Part shown: piece after piece, positions 11,420 through 21,734 of the stretch
Layout: the number at the start of each line of letters is the position of its first letter
Position numbering within the stretch: position 1 is the stretch's first letter
Assembly (NCBI RefSeq): GCF_000022565.1
Contig: NC_012483.1
Coordinates: forward strand, 1,178,001-1,242,000
Source: Acidobacterium capsulatum ATCC 51196
GTDB lineage: Bacteria; Acidobacteriota; Terriglobia; Terriglobales; Acidobacteriaceae
DNA length: 64,000 nt
Direction of reading: 5' to 3'
Program-made: the position numbers and the translations under genes
The notes under the pieces: model-generated
Database searches by the model: none
Told to the model about the DNA's origin: nothing
The model's input: only the letters and a program-made list of their open reading frames with translations

Positions 11420-12829
11420 TTATTTCGGCAGGGTTGCAAAACGGCGAAAACGCCCAATCAGTGACGCCGGAGCCGAGACCTTCAAAAACACCAGGTTCCC
11501 CTCAAACTCCCGGTTTCGAATCACCCCTCCGGCCTCAATCGCGGCGATCACTTCCCCCTCCGACTGCGGCACCCGCAAACGAGCCTCGACCATGGGATCG
11601 GCCTGCAGCGCCTCATCGATCCGCTCCAGCAGATCCTCAAGCCCCATGCCCGTCCGCGCGGAAATCGCCATCGGACGCCCGTGCCCCGAGCGCAATCCCT
11701 CCTGCTCCTCCGGGCTCAGCAGGTCCACTTTGTTCAGCACCTCAATTTGCGGCTTGTCACCGGCGCCCAGCTCGGCCAGCACATGCTTCACCTCCGCACG
11801 GTGCTCCTCCCGGGTCGCGCTCGAGCAGTCCTGCACGTGCAGCAGCACCTCGGCCTTCTGCACTTCCTCAAGCGTCGCCCGGAACGAGCTGATCAGCGTC
11901 GGCGGCAGGTCGCGAATAAATCCCACCGTGTCAGACAACAGCACCTTGCGCCGGCTCGGCAGCACAATCGCCCGCAGCTTCGGGTCCAGCGTGGCAAACA
12001 TGCGCGAAGACGCGAGCACCCCCGCCCCCGTCAGCGCGTTAAACAATGTGCTCTTGCCCGCGTTCGTATAACCCACCAGCGCCACCGTCGGCACCGGAAC
12101 CGCCTCCCGCCGCTGCCGCTGCTGGCTGCGAATCCGCCGCACGCTCTCCAGCTCGCCCTTCAGCGTCGAAATCCGCCGCTGAATCCGCCGCCGGTCTGTC
12201 TCCAACTGCGTCTCGCCCGGACCTCGCGTGCCAATGCCGCCGCCCAGCCGCGACATCTCGCGCCCCCGGCCCGTCAGCCGGGGCAGCATGTACTCCAGTT
12301 GCGCCAGCTCCACCTGCAGCATGCCCTCGCGCGTCCGCGCGTGGCGGGCAAAAATGTCCAGAATGAGCTGCGTGCGGTCAATCACGCGGCCCGGCAGGGC
12401 GTTCTCTAGATTGCGAAGCTGGGTGGGCGTCAGATTCTGCCCAAAGACAATCACATCCGCGTGGCTCGACTCGGCCACCGCGCGCACTTCTTCCACCTTG
12501 CCGCTGCCAATCAGCGTCGCCGCATCGGCGCGGCCGCGGCGCTGCTGCACTTCGGCGGCAATCTCGGCCCCGGCGCTCAGCACCAGTTCGCGAAACTCCG
12601 CCACGCCGCTCTCAAAGGCGTCATCGCTGCCGCCTTTTTCCGCCGCCCCGGGCTCCTGGTCCCCCAGCGAATCCAAATCAAGCGAATCCAGATCGGCAGA
12701 CGCAGCCCTGCGAGCCATGCGCGCCGATGGCGGAACAGCAAGACGGCGCGTGCCCAGGTCCACTGAGACCAGCAGCGCGCGTTCCGGCGCGCTCGCAGGG
12801 TCCACAGTCGGCTTCAGGCCCCGTGCCAT
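11420..12829 (-). CDS. hflX: HflX-family ribosome-associated GTPase
   Basis: About 469 aa. HflX splits stalled or heat-damaged 70S ribosomes. Visible are the N-terminal HflX domain ([22 protein letters not shown]-like [17 protein letters not shown]), the Gly-rich linker [20 protein letters not shown], and the G domain with GYTNAGKST (G1), [10 protein letters not shown] (G3) and NKVDLL (G4). The ATG at 12829 has GGGAG five bases upstream; a TTG 36 bases earlier is possible. It follows hfq, the same neighbourhood as in Enterobacteria. Confidence 0.95.
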
Positions 12830-12888
12830 CTTGCTCCCGTCGCGATAGGCGCGGTTCTCATGCAAATCGGCAGCTTAGGCTCCCCCAA

Positions 12889-13209
12889 TCAGGCTCCCGA
12901 GGACTCGCCCGGTGTCGAATGCGTCCCGGCCGGAGGCGTTGGGCTGATTGGCGGCGCACCATGCCCGGCAACGCCGGGGCGATGATCGCCATGCAGCACC
13001 GAACGGCTGCTCACCACCGTGGAGATGGCGTGCTTGAAAATCAATTGTTCCTGGCTGTTGTTCTCCAACAGCACCGAATATTTATCGAAGGAGCGAATTT
13101 TCCCCGTGAGTTTGACGCCGCTAACCAGATAAATCGTGATGGGGGTTTTATCTTTGCGGACCGTGTTCAGGAAGGTGTCCTGAATGTTCTGTGCCGGCTT
13201 GTTATCCAT
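12889..13209 (-). CDS. hfq: RNA chaperone Hfq
   Basis: 106 aa. The Sm fold is clear: [40 protein letters not shown] and IFKHAISTV, matching Hfq Sm1 and Sm2. A Pro/Gly/His-rich tail of about 35 residues follows, probably disordered. The ATG at 13209 is preceded by AGGAG nine bases upstream, so an ATG-extended frame to 13284 is not used. It implies sRNA-mediated regulation in this organism. Confidence 0.96.
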
Positions 13210-13400
13210 AATGCCGATCTCCTGTTCCAAAAAAGGTTGGAAGTGGTACTGCCTGAGGTGCGACAAGTGAACCGCCGTTCGCACCCTGATCTGTGTGCTA
13301 ACAACATAAGTGTTTCAGCTAATTGCAGGCAATGGAGGAACCGCCATTTTCTTCATCGGGCGAAACATCCACTGCTCCCGTCTTAGATGCAGATCCGCAC

Positions 13401-14522
13401 TCAGCGTTTCTTTCGATGACGCCCGCCGCGGCTCTTTCGTGTGGATTTCTCCGCCGCATTCACTGAAATCCGCTCCGGCCCGCTGATTTTTCGCACCATC
13501 ACGCCGTCCATCCGGTAGGTCACCGTCTCCAGCGGCCCCGGGTCCACCTCACCCGTCTTCGCATTCAGCGTCAGATTCCGGTTCAGCGATACCTCAAACG
13601 AAAACACCGGGGCCACCCGGTGATCCACCGTCTGCTGGCTCACCTTTACCGGGAAAAATCCCTCGATGTCGTGCTCGCGATACGCCAGCTCATAGCGATG
13701 CCGCTTCATGTTCCAGGTGAACACCCGCACCTGGTCAAAGTCGTAGGGCAGCCCCTGCTGATACGGAGCCAGCACCGTCAGATACTCCCCCACCTCATGA
13801 TTCGGCGTGTCGGCCTCGGCGTCATTCACCGTCCGCAGCAGATATCCGCCAATCATCCGGTCGGCTCCAGACAGCACCGCGATGCTGTTCGGCACATCCG
13901 CGGTCAGCGCGCTGGCTCGCACCCAGCCCGTGCGTCCCTGGCTGTCGCGCACCAGCCAATAGTCCTCCATCGGAGGAGGCGGCGCCGGCGTCCCTTTGTC
14001 CAGTTCTGCCTGCTGACGCTGCCGCAAAATTGTCAGCGTCGATTGCGGCTTCAGCACCGACGCCCGTCGAATCAAGTCCAGCCTGTCATTCACCGGCAGC
14101 AGATAATAGTGCGGAGTATCCCGCCCCGGCGCGTCATGCAGATAGGAAACCTCTTCGAGCCGCGCCTTTGCCACCCCAGTGGTCTCCGCATACTGGCGTC
14201 GCAGCGCGTTGAACTTGTCCATCTCCGGCTGGTCAATGATGTAGTACTGCTCAATCCAGCCCACCTTGCCGTTCGGAGCCTTCACCCGATAGAAGCGTGT
14301 CTGATGATCCAGCACCTGCAGCCGCTGCCCATTCGTCACTTCTGTGACAAAATTGGCCACCGGAGCCACGCGGTCCCGCAGAAACGTGTGCTCTGAGGCG
14401 ACATAAACATATTGCTTGGCGATAGGAGAGCGCAGATGGCCGCAGCCGCTCAGAAAAGCGAGAGCACAGACCATCGGCAGAAGAATAGAAACAGGACGAG
14501 CCCCAGCACAGAAAGACTTCAT
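13401..14522 (-). CDS. SH3-domain lipoprotein
   Basis: 373 aa. The N-terminus has a lipoprotein signal with lipobox LSGC (about residues 24-27), so the protein is probably envelope-anchored. Residues about 35-95 look like a bacterial SH3 domain (YVYVASEHTFLRDR to GKVGWIEQYYI). A second SH3-like segment follows near 185-210 (DYWLVRDSQGRTGWVRASAL). The C-terminus ends in a Lys/Arg-rich tail. Function is not assignable; SH3b lipoproteins often bind peptidoglycan. Confidence 0.75.
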   Translation of the reverse strand: MKSFCAGARPVSILLPMVCALAFLSGCGHLRSPIAKQYVYVASEHTFLRDRVAPVANFVTEVTNGQRLQVLDHQTRFYRVKAPNGKVGWIEQYYIIDQPEMDKFNALRRQYAETTGVAKARLEEVSYLHDAPGRDTPHYYLLPVNDRLDLIRRASVLKPQSTLTILRQRQQAELDKGTPAPPPPMEDYWLVRDSQGRTGWVRASALTADVPNSIAVLSGADRMIGGYLLRTVNDAEADTPNHEVGEYLTVLAPYQQGLPYDFDQVRVFTWNMKRHRYELAYREHDIEGFFPVKVSQQTVDHRVAPVFSFEVSLNRNLTLNAKTGEVDPGPLETVTYRMDGVMVRKISGPERISVNAAEKSTRKSRGGRHRKKR

Positions 14523-14898
14523 GAGAAGCAGTCAGCCTTATCAGCGAGCATAACACCACCCTATCAATGCGGCTGCGGCCCGCGCCTGCACACAGAACTT
14601 CCGTCACCACCCGCGGCTCGCCGCCAGCGTCAGACCTGCCGGAAATTCACTCCCAAATTGCTAATCTTGAAATAAGGAAGAAAAACAGAGACGAAAGCTG
14701 CTCTCATACTCCCGAATCCAGCAGTTCCTTCATTGCACCAGAACAAGTGCAGAATTCTTCACTCTCGGGCAGAGTAAGAGCCAAGATCAGCGTTGAAAAC
14801 AAAGGACTTACGAGACTAACCTCCCGTAAGTCCAGTGCTTTCAACCACTTCTGAGACGTTAATAGTAGTTCTTTTTGCGAAGCAGGCGCCACGCCAGG
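14523..14898. other. Gene-free stretch between the SH3 lipoprotein and pgi
   Basis: 376 bases, noticeably less GC-rich than the flanking genes. Only short unsupported open frames occur. The single structured element noticed is the pgi terminator at 14796-14833; the promoter of the lipoprotein gene should lie near its left end, but no convincing -35/-10 pair was identified. Confidence 0.5.
14796..14833 (-). terminator. Terminator downstream of pgi
   Basis: GGACTTACG (14804-14812) and CGTAAGTCC (14825-14833) form a 9-bp perfect stem. On the minus strand it is followed by TTTGTTTTC. It lies about 65 bases past the pgi stop. Confidence 0.65.
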
Positions 14899-16536
14899 CT
14901 AGCCCCGCAGCTCCTTGTAGCGCGTGATCAGCGTGTTGGTCGAGCTGTCATGCTTCAGCTCCGCATCGCCTTCCAGCTCGCCGGCAATCTTCTTCGCCAG
15001 CACCTTGCCCAGCTCCACGCCCCACTGGTCAAAGCTGTTCACCTGCCACACCACGCCCTGCGTGAACACAATGTGCTCATAGAGCGCAATCAGCTTGCCC
15101 AGCGCCTCGGGCGTCAGCTCCTTGAGCAGCAGCGTATTCGACGGCCGGTTGCCCTCGAAGACCTTGTGCGGCACCAGCCACTCCGGCACGCCCTCGGCCT
15201 TCACCTCTTCGGCGGTCTTGCCAAAGGCCAGCGCCTCTGACTGCGCAAACACATTCGCCATCAGCAGATCGTGATGATTGCCCAGCGGATTCAGCGTCTT
15301 CGCAAACCCAATGAAGTCGCACGGAATCAGCTTTGTGCCCTGGTGAATGAGCTGGTAAAACGAGTGCTGCCCGTTCGTGCCCGGCTCGCCCCAGTACACC
15401 GGCCCGGTCTGGTAATCCACCGTCGCGCCGCTCAGCGTCACGTGCTTGCCGTTGCTCTCCATGGTGAGCTGTTGCAGATACGCCGGAAAGCGCTTCAGGT
15501 ATTGCTCATAGGGCAGAATCGCCACCGTCTGCGCATCAAAAAAGTCGTTGTACCAGACCGAAAGCAGGCCCAGAATCACCGGCAGATTCTTGTCAAACGC
15601 CGCCGTCCTGAAGTGCTCATCCATCGCATGGAAGCCCGCCAGCAAACGCCGGAAGTTCTCCGGGCCCACCGCCAGCATCGTCGAAAGGCCAATGGCCGAG
15701 TCCATCGAGTAGCGGCCGCCCACCCAGTCCCAGAAGCCGAACATGTTCGCCGTGTCGATGCCGAACTTCGTCACTTCCTTCTCATTCGTCGAGACGGCCA
15801 CAAAGTGCTTCGCAATCGCCTTCTCGTCCTTCAGGCTCTCCAGCGCCCACTTCCGCGCCGTGTGCGCGTTCGTCATGGTTTCGAGCGTGGTAAAGGTCTT
15901 TGACGAAATGATGAACAGCGTCTCGTCCGCGGCCAGATCCTGCGTGGCCTCGGCAAAGTCCGTGCCGTCCACGTTCGACACAAACCGGAAGTTCATGTCG
16001 CGGCGGCTATAGTGCTTCAGCGCCTCATAAGCCATCACCGGCCCCAGGTCCGAGCCGCCAATGCCCACGTTGATCACGTTCTTGATCGGCTTGCCCGTGA
16101 ATCCCTTCCACTCGCCGTTGCGCACGCGCTCGGCAAAGGCCGCCATGCGGTCCAGCACCTCGTGCACGGCCGGCACCACGTTCTCGCCGTCCACCTTGAT
16201 CGTCGCGCCCTTGGGCGCGCGCAGCGCCACATGCAGCACCGCGCGGTCTTCGGTGATGTTGATCTTCTCGCCCCGGAACATCGCATCGATGCGCTCGCGC
16301 AGCCCGCTCTCTTCGGCCAGCTTCAGCAGCAGTTCCAGCGTCTTCGCCGTGATGCGGTTCTTCGCGTAATCGAGGTAGATGCCCTCGGCCTCCAGCCGAA
16401 ACTTCGTTCCCCGCTCCGGATCGGCCGCAAACAGTTCGCGCAAATGCTGGCCGCGCAATTCCTCGGCGTGGGCAGCCAGTGCCTTCCAGGCAGAAAGCTG
16501 GGTCAGAGGAGTCTTCGCTGCAATCTCATTGCTCAT
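14899..16536 (-). CDS. pgi: Glucose-6-phosphate isomerase
   Basis: 545 aa, interconverts glucose-6-phosphate and fructose-6-phosphate in the cytoplasm. Diagnostic segments are [31 protein letters not shown], the [12 protein letters not shown] block and the C-terminal [10 protein letters not shown] signature. The start at 16536 has GGAGAATGAA in front. It heads the GDP-mannose block on the same strand: its product feeds ManA, whose gene lies about 3 kb upstream. Confidence 0.97.
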   Translation of the reverse strand: MSNEIAAKTPLTQLSAWKALAAHAEELRGQHLRELFAADPERGTKFRLEAEGIYLDYAKNRITAKTLELLLKLAEESGLRERIDAMFRGEKINITEDRAVLHVALRAPKGATIKVDGENVVPAVHEVLDRMAAFAERVRNGEWKGFTGKPIKNVINVGIGGSDLGPVMAYEALKHYSRRDMNFRFVSNVDGTDFAEATQDLAADETLFIISSKTFTTLETMTNAHTARKWALESLKDEKAIAKHFVAVSTNEKEVTKFGIDTANMFGFWDWVGGRYSMDSAIGLSTMLAVGPENFRRLLAGFHAMDEHFRTAAFDKNLPVILGLLSVWYNDFFDAQTVAILPYEQYLKRFPAYLQQLTMESNGKHVTLSGATVDYQTGPVYWGEPGTNGQHSFYQLIHQGTKLIPCDFIGFAKTLNPLGNHHDLLMANVFAQSEALAFGKTAEEVKAEGVPEWLVPHKVFEGNRPSNTLLLKELTPEALGKLIALYEHIVFTQGVVWQVNSFDQWGVELGKVLAKKIAGELEGDAELKHDSSTNTLITRYKELRG

Positions 16537-16659
16537 TTCATTCTCCGTATGTGCTCAAGTGGAAGCAGGGCCTCGATGCGCCCCGATTTTCCCAACCATC
16601 TCTTGGATTCCCATCGGCCAAAGAGCGGTTCTACTTTCGCCGCGTCCCCATCCAGTCTC

Positions 16660-18093
16660 TTAGTCCAGGCTGTGCAGCGCAAACTGCCGACCGGCTTCGA
16701 GCAGTTTCTGCACCGACTCCTTTGATCCGGCCTCGGAATATATCCGCAGCAGCGGCTCCGTACCCGAGGCGCGCAGCAGCAGCCACGTCCGCGCCGGGTT
16801 CTCCACTCCCTCCGCCGCCGGATCATCCACGATGAACTTGATGCCATCCAGCGTCTCGACCGATTGCACTGCCATTCCGGCAAACTCCGCCACGCCGGCC
16901 TTGGCCTTGGCAATCGTGGCGTTCTTCAATGCGTCCGGAATATGCAGATCGATGCGTCCATACTGGTGCTCGCCATACTTGGCCTGCAGTCCCGCCACCA
17001 GCTCGCCGAGCGTCTTCTTCTCCTCGGCCATTACGTTGGCCAGCAGCAGCGCGTTCAGCAGGCCATCGCGCTCGGGCAGATGCCGCTGAATGCCGATGCC
17101 GCCCGACTCCTCGCCGCCCATCAGAATGTCTTTTTCCAGCATCAGGTCGCACACATACTTGAAGCCGATGCCATGCTCATAGAGCCTGCGTCCATGCCGC
17201 TCGCAGATGCGGTCAATCATGCCCGTCGTATTGAAGGCGCGCGTCACGTCGCCCGGCCAGCCCTTGCGCTCCAGAATCCACTCCAGCAGCACGCTGAAAA
17301 TCTTGTGCGGATCCACAAAATTGCCATGCTCATCGGTCGCGCCAATGCGGTCCGCATCGCCATCCGTGCAGAGCCCGGCCTGGCAGCCGCTGGCGACCAC
17401 CGCCTCGCCCAGCGCGCGGATATGCGGCTCAATCGGCTCAGGATTGATCCCCGGAAACAGCGGATTCGCCTCCGAGCGAATCTCGGTAAAAGCCACGCCG
17501 ATCTTCGAGAAAATATCAGCCAGAATGCCGCCGCCTGCTCCATACATGCTGTCGATGCCAAACTTCAGCCCCGACGCGGCAATCAGCGGCAAATCGGCAA
17601 AGGCCGAGATCGCCGCCACATACTCCGGCACAAAATCCGCTTCTTCTATCTTGGCGGCCTCTGCCTTCGGCAGAGGTTTGCCCAGCAGCCCGGCAATCTC
17701 GCTCATGATCGCGGGCCGTCCTGACCCTCCATACCACGCCTTGTACTTCACCCCATTCCACTGCGCCGGGTTGTGGCTTGATGTAATCATCACGCCGCCC
17801 GCCGCGCCCCGCGCGCGCACGGCATAGGAGAGCGCCGGCGTCGGTGTCACGCGATTCGCCAGCGTCACCGGAATCCCCGCCGCCGCAAGCACTTCGGCGA
17901 CCGTCTGCGCAAAGGCACGCGAGCCGAATCGCGTATCCCAGCCGATGCATGCGCCGCGTCCCGCTTCAGGATGCGCCAGTATGTAATTCGCAATCGCAGC
18001 CGCAGCCAGCCGCACATTCTCAAAGGTGAAGTCTTCCGCGATGACACCGCGCCATCCATCTGTGCCGAAGCTGACAGGATATGTCGTTTCCAT
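16660..18093 (-). CDS. Phosphomannomutase/phosphoglucomutase
   Basis: 477-aa alpha-D-phosphohexomutase. The catalytic serine loop reads ITSSHNPAQ, the metal site DGDADRIG, the sugar-binding loop GGEESGGIG, and the C-terminal phosphate loop RASGTEPLLRIY. It begins with SFGTDGWRG, the family's N-terminal signature. Between manC and pgi it most likely makes mannose-1-phosphate, but glucose-1-phosphate activity cannot be excluded. Confidence 0.93.
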   Translation of the reverse strand: METTYPVSFGTDGWRGVIAEDFTFENVRLAAAAIANYILAHPEAGRGACIGWDTRFGSRAFAQTVAEVLAAAGIPVTLANRVTPTPALSYAVRARGAAGGVMITSSHNPAQWNGVKYKAWYGGSGRPAIMSEIAGLLGKPLPKAEAAKIEEADFVPEYVAAISAFADLPLIAASGLKFGIDSMYGAGGGILADIFSKIGVAFTEIRSEANPLFPGINPEPIEPHIRALGEAVVASGCQAGLCTDGDADRIGATDEHGNFVDPHKIFSVLLEWILERKGWPGDVTRAFNTTGMIDRICERHGRRLYEHGIGFKYVCDLMLEKDILMGGEESGGIGIQRHLPERDGLLNALLLANVMAEEKKTLGELVAGLQAKYGEHQYGRIDLHIPDALKNATIAKAKAGVAEFAGMAVQSVETLDGIKFIVDDPAAEGVENPARTWLLLRASGTEPLLRIYSEAGSKESVQKLLEAGRQFALHSLD

Positions 18094-18111
18094 TCGTATC
18101 CATTCGGGTTG

Positions 18112-18130
18112 CGGGCTCCGAAGGAGCCCG
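18112..18130. repeat. Perfect hairpin between manC and the phosphomannomutase gene
   Basis: CGGGCTCC-GAA-GGAGCCCG, an 8-bp stem with a 3-base loop in the 82-base gap. No T-run on either strand, so it is more likely an mRNA processing or stability element than a terminator. Confidence 0.5.
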
Positions 18131-18175
18131 GGGAATGAGGACTGAAGTCCGTGAGAGGGAAGAAGTTTAAGCGCT

Positions 18176-19279
18176 TTAGATCAACTCGCTGCGGCCATCG
18201 CTGGCCAGTTGCTTCACAACCTTGCCGACGTCCTGCGCATGCTCGCGGGTGGTCACCAGCAGGGCATCCGCGGTCTCCACCACTACCAGCCCCTCCACGC
18301 CGACCAGGGCCACAGTCTTGTTGGGGCTGTACACATAGTTGCCCTGCGACTCCAGCACAATGGAGCCGCGCGTTTCAATCACGTTCTCCTGCGCATCCTG
18401 ATTGCCCTGCCCGGCCTTGAAGTCGTACAGGGCAGACCAGGAGCCAAGGTCATTCCAGCCGAACTCGGCCGGCAGGCAATAGAGTTGCGAGTGGTGCTCG
18501 CCCTTGGCCGAGCGCGGCTCCAGAATCGCGTAATCCACGCTGATGTTCTCGCACTCGGGATATACCCGCGCAAACACTTCGTCGTAGTGCGGCGTACCCC
18601 ACGCGGCCACAATTTCTTCCAGCAGCGGAGTCATCTCCGGCAAATGCTCGCGCACGGCGTTGGCCATGGTCTTCGCGCTCCACACAAACATGCCGCTGTT
18701 CCAGTAGTAGTTGCCCGCCGCCAGAAACTCTTCCGCTCTCGCCCGATTCGGCTTCTCGGTGAAGCGGCGCACATGCAGAATTCCGTCTCGAAGCGCCTCG
18801 CCCGTCTCAATGTACCCGTAGCCCGTCTCGGCATGCGTGGGCTGAATGCCCAGCACCACCATGTTCTCGCCCTCGGCCGCCAGCGCCACGGCCCGTTGAA
18901 TCGTCGCCACAAACGCGACCTCATCGGCAATCACATGATCTGAAGGAAACACCCCCAGCACCGAGTCCGGAGCAATTTTTTCCAGCAGCAGCGCCGCCAG
19001 TCCGGCAGCCGGAGCCGTATTGCGCGCCGCCGGCTCGCACAGCACCTGTTCTTCAGGAACCTTGTCGAGTTGGCAACAAATCTTGTCCGACAGTAGATCG
19101 TTGGTAATCACCCAGGTTTTTCCTGAGGAGGCCAACGGCTCGAGGCGGTCAATTGTCCGCTGAATCATCGTGCGTTCGCCGTCCAGCGCGAGCACCTGCT
19201 TGGCCTCAGCACGGCGGCTGCGCGGCCAGAAGCGGGTTCCACTGCCACCCGCGAGAATAATAGGTCGAAAGTCGATCAT
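18176..19279 (-). CDS. manC: Mannose-1-phosphate guanylyltransferase
   Basis: 367 aa, makes GDP-mannose from mannose-1-phosphate and GTP. The nucleotidyltransferase signature GGSGTRFWPRSR lies at about residues 12-23, with FPSDHVI, FTEKPNRARA and EFGWNDLGSWSALY further on. The type II fused isomerase domain is absent, consistent with a separate manA gene 18 bases upstream. GDP-mannose serves capsule, EPS and glycoprotein synthesis. Confidence 0.95.
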   Translation of the reverse strand: MIDFRPIILAGGSGTRFWPRSRRAEAKQVLALDGERTMIQRTIDRLEPLASSGKTWVITNDLLSDKICCQLDKVPEEQVLCEPAARNTAPAAGLAALLLEKIAPDSVLGVFPSDHVIADEVAFVATIQRAVALAAEGENMVVLGIQPTHAETGYGYIETGEALRDGILHVRRFTEKPNRARAEEFLAAGNYYWNSGMFVWSAKTMANAVREHLPEMTPLLEEIVAAWGTPHYDEVFARVYPECENISVDYAILEPRSAKGEHHSQLYCLPAEFGWNDLGSWSALYDFKAGQGNQDAQENVIETRGSIVLESQGNYVYSPNKTVALVGVEGLVVVETADALLVTTREHAQDVGKVVKQLASDGRSELI

Positions 19280-19297
19280 GTGAAATCCGAGTCTAAC

Positions 19298-20242
19298 TTA
19301 AACTGCTACCGGTACGATGCGAATTGCTTCTGACCGGACAGAGCAATGTACACGAATCGAAGTACAGGCTGGAATCACTGCCAGTTGCCATGGCTGCACC
19401 GCCACAGACTCCCAGCCCTCGCCTTGAATCTCCAGGCTGCCTTCCGTGCAAAACAGCATCTGAACACGATCCAAAGCTTCCCCAAGCCCGGCCGGAGCCT
19501 GCCCGGCGTCGAGCGGCCACTTTTCCACCCGGAAGTAGTGCTCATTCACCAGCACCGAATGATCGCCTTCCGCCACGGGAACCACCTTGCCCGCGCGCGT
19601 CGTCATCCGGGCCGCTTCCATGGCCAGGTCCACATGCAGTTCGCGCGCGCTACCGTAGTCATACATGCGATAGGTCAGGTCGCTGGTCTGCTGCGTCTCC
19701 AGAATCACCGCACCCGGCCCAATGGCATGCACCGTGCCCGCATCGACATAAATCATGTCGCCCTTTTTCACCGGCAGCCACGTCATATAGTTTTCGAGCG
19801 TTGCGTCGTGAATGGCCGCGCGAATCTGCTCCGGCGTGCTGCCCGGCTTGAGGCCCAGCGCCACGCTCGCGTCCGGCTGGGCATCAAGCGCATACCAGCA
19901 CTCCGTCTTGCCGCGCGGAAATCCATGCTTCTGCGCCAGCGCATCGTCAGGATGCACCTGCACGCTCAGCTTTTCCTTGGGGAAGAGCATTTTGATCAGC
20001 AGCGGGAATTCACCCGCAGCCGCAGCTTCACCCAGCAATTCCTTTGGGTGCTCCGCAGTAATGGACTTCAGGGTCTGGCCGGCAAAAGGGCCCGTCTCGG
20101 CAATGCACATCTCGCCGGTAAGCCACACTTCTCCGATGGGTTCGCCGGTCGTGCGGTAGTCATACCAGGGGCGTAAATCCTGAAATCCCCAGGGCCTTGT
20201 GCGAAAGAAGGGAGCCAGGCGAAACGGCGCAATCGAGCTCAT
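19298..20242 (-). CDS. manA: Mannose-6-phosphate isomerase, class I
   Basis: 314 aa, zinc-dependent conversion of fructose-6-phosphate to mannose-6-phosphate. The metal-site segments are visible: SVQVHPDDALA, GKTECWY and DAGTVHAIGPG. The ATG at 20242 (MSSIAPFRLAPFF) matches the family start; a longer frame to 20287 adds Arg/Gly residues with no homology expected. It is the first gene of the manA-manC-phosphomannomutase-pgi run. Confidence 0.93.
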   Translation of the reverse strand: MSSIAPFRLAPFFRTRPWGFQDLRPWYDYRTTGEPIGEVWLTGEMCIAETGPFAGQTLKSITAEHPKELLGEAAAAGEFPLLIKMLFPKEKLSVQVHPDDALAQKHGFPRGKTECWYALDAQPDASVALGLKPGSTPEQIRAAIHDATLENYMTWLPVKKGDMIYVDAGTVHAIGPGAVILETQQTSDLTYRMYDYGSARELHVDLAMEAARMTTRAGKVVPVAEGDHSVLVNEHYFRVEKWPLDAGQAPAGLGEALDRVQMLFCTEGSLEIQGEGWESVAVQPWQLAVIPACTSIRVHCSVRSEAIRIVPVAV

Positions 20243-20328
20243 GCTTTCAGTATGCCCGATGCCAGGACCCGCGCGCCGGGGTCGCAATCAATTTGCAAGG
20301 TTGCAACAGACAGCGCATCACGCAAAGT

Positions 20329-20361
20329 AAGTGGGGGCGAGTCCATGACTAGCCCCCACTT
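20329..20361. terminator. Hairpin between the YncE-like gene and manA
   Basis: AAGTGGGGGC (20329-20338) pairs with GCCCCCACTT (20352-20361). The stem is strong; the minus-strand tail is only moderately T-rich. It probably ends transcripts of the YncE-like gene before manA. Confidence 0.55.
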
Positions 20362-20380
20362 TCTTCTTTGAACAACCTTG

Positions 20381-21403
20381 TTACTTCGTGATTTCCAGAA
20401 CCTCAAAGGTTCCCGGAACCATCTTCGGCCAGCCATGCTTCGGGCGCGGACCAAACTTGGCCGCAACCGTGAACAGCTTGCTGCCATCCGGCATCATCGC
20501 CATCGTGCGGGCGCTGCGCGCCGTCGGCAGAGTCTCGACAGTCGTGAAATGGTTCGGCGAGTCTTCGTGAATGATCGTCATCGTGCCGCTCTCGCCGCTC
20601 GATGCGATGGCATACTGCCCGTTCGCCACAAAGCGCGCCGCATCGGGGCCGCCGCCAATCTTCGGCGTCGCAATCACCTTGCCGGTCTTCGCATTCACAA
20701 TCGCCATCATGCCGTTATCGCACACCGAAAACAGGCGCTCGTGCTTGATGTCAATGGCCAGCCCTGAGGGCGATTCGCAGGGCTTCAGATTCCACACAGC
20801 GGTAATCTTGTGCGTCCGGGCATTGAGGCGCACGATCTGGCTCGTGCTCTCCAGGTTGTCATAGATATTGCCCTTGCCATCGCTCACCGGAAACTCCGGC
20901 CGCCCAGGCAGCGCGACATTGGCGAGCACTTTCTTTGTGCGCGCGTCAATCACTGTGGTGCTGCTGCTATGTCCATTAAAGGTCCAGACGCTATGCGTGT
21001 AAGGGTCAAACACCACTCCGTCCGGGCCTGGCTCGGTCGGAATCGTCTCCTCCACCTTGAATGTCTTGCGGTCGAAGACGGCCACATCGTTCGCGCCGCC
21101 GTCCGTGATGAACCCGGTCTTGCCATCCGTGTCAAAGACCACGCCGTGCGTGCCCTTGAAGCCCGTCATGTCGGCAATCAGCTTGCCGGTCTTCGAGTTC
21201 AGCACCATCACCTGGTCGCGACGAGTGATGTAAAGGTCATGGCTAACCGGATCCACCCCCATATAGTCCCAGCCCGAATCCCCACCCGGCTGCCACTTCG
21301 CGGCGACGTGATAGGGACCCTGCGCCACGGCCGCGCTGGCGGCGGTCAAAAACAACGCGGCAGCGGCTACCAGGCCACACTTGGCCATCTGCATCTTCTT
21401 CAC
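20381..21403 (-). CDS. YncE-like beta-propeller protein, secreted
   Basis: 340 aa. After a signal peptide (about 1-27, ending ASAAVAQ) the protein has repeated beta-propeller blades of the YVTN/YncE type (for example VLNSKTGKLIADM, VIDARTKKVLANV, IVNAKTGKVIATP). The GTG at 21403 is chosen because GAGGAGG stands six bases upstream. Such proteins are periplasmic, often of unknown ligand. No partner gene is evident; hpnI is divergent. Confidence 0.85.
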   Translation of the reverse strand: MKKMQMAKCGLVAAAALFLTAASAAVAQGPYHVAAKWQPGGDSGWDYMGVDPVSHDLYITRRDQVMVLNSKTGKLIADMTGFKGTHGVVFDTDGKTGFITDGGANDVAVFDRKTFKVEETIPTEPGPDGVVFDPYTHSVWTFNGHSSSTTVIDARTKKVLANVALPGRPEFPVSDGKGNIYDNLESTSQIVRLNARTHKITAVWNLKPCESPSGLAIDIKHERLFSVCDNGMMAIVNAKTGKVIATPKIGGGPDAARFVANGQYAIASSGESGTMTIIHEDSPNHFTTVETLPTARSARTMAMMPDGSKLFTVAAKFGPRPKHGWPKMVPGTFEVLEITK

Positions 21404-21734
21404 TCTGATCCTCCTCGCTTGCATGCAAAAACCGTTAGAGTCGCGTACTGCCCTGCTATCGTAAGACCAGAGCATGAAAGCAACCTGAATGCCAAACTCC
21501 GGCCTTTCAATGTGCCAATTTACGCTCCCGTCATTCAGTGGCCATCCAGCCGCCGCCAGGTCTTCGCCCCACGCTAAATTCTGTTTGGCAACTGTAGACT
21601 TTTTCCTCGAATTTCACGTCAACTGCTTAGTTTCCATCATCTTGTCTCATGTGAAGTCGAAATAGCGGGAATTTGGCGTTTTCACGGCTCGCCATCTGAA
21701 GGGAGCCGGGCACGTCTACTCGAGATAAAAAAGC
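21404..21734. other. Divergent intergenic region, YncE-like gene and hpnI
   Basis: 331 bases that must hold both promoters. It is AT-richer near 21590-21700. No convincing operator, repeat or small gene was seen. Confidence 0.4.

Noticed and set aside
11248-11457. 69-codon minus-strand frame after hflX
   Set aside because: Overlaps the hflX end and the atp promoter region; no ribosome site or family.
14704-14892. 62-codon frame in the pgi downstream gap
   Set aside because: Passes through the pgi terminator and has no ribosome binding site.
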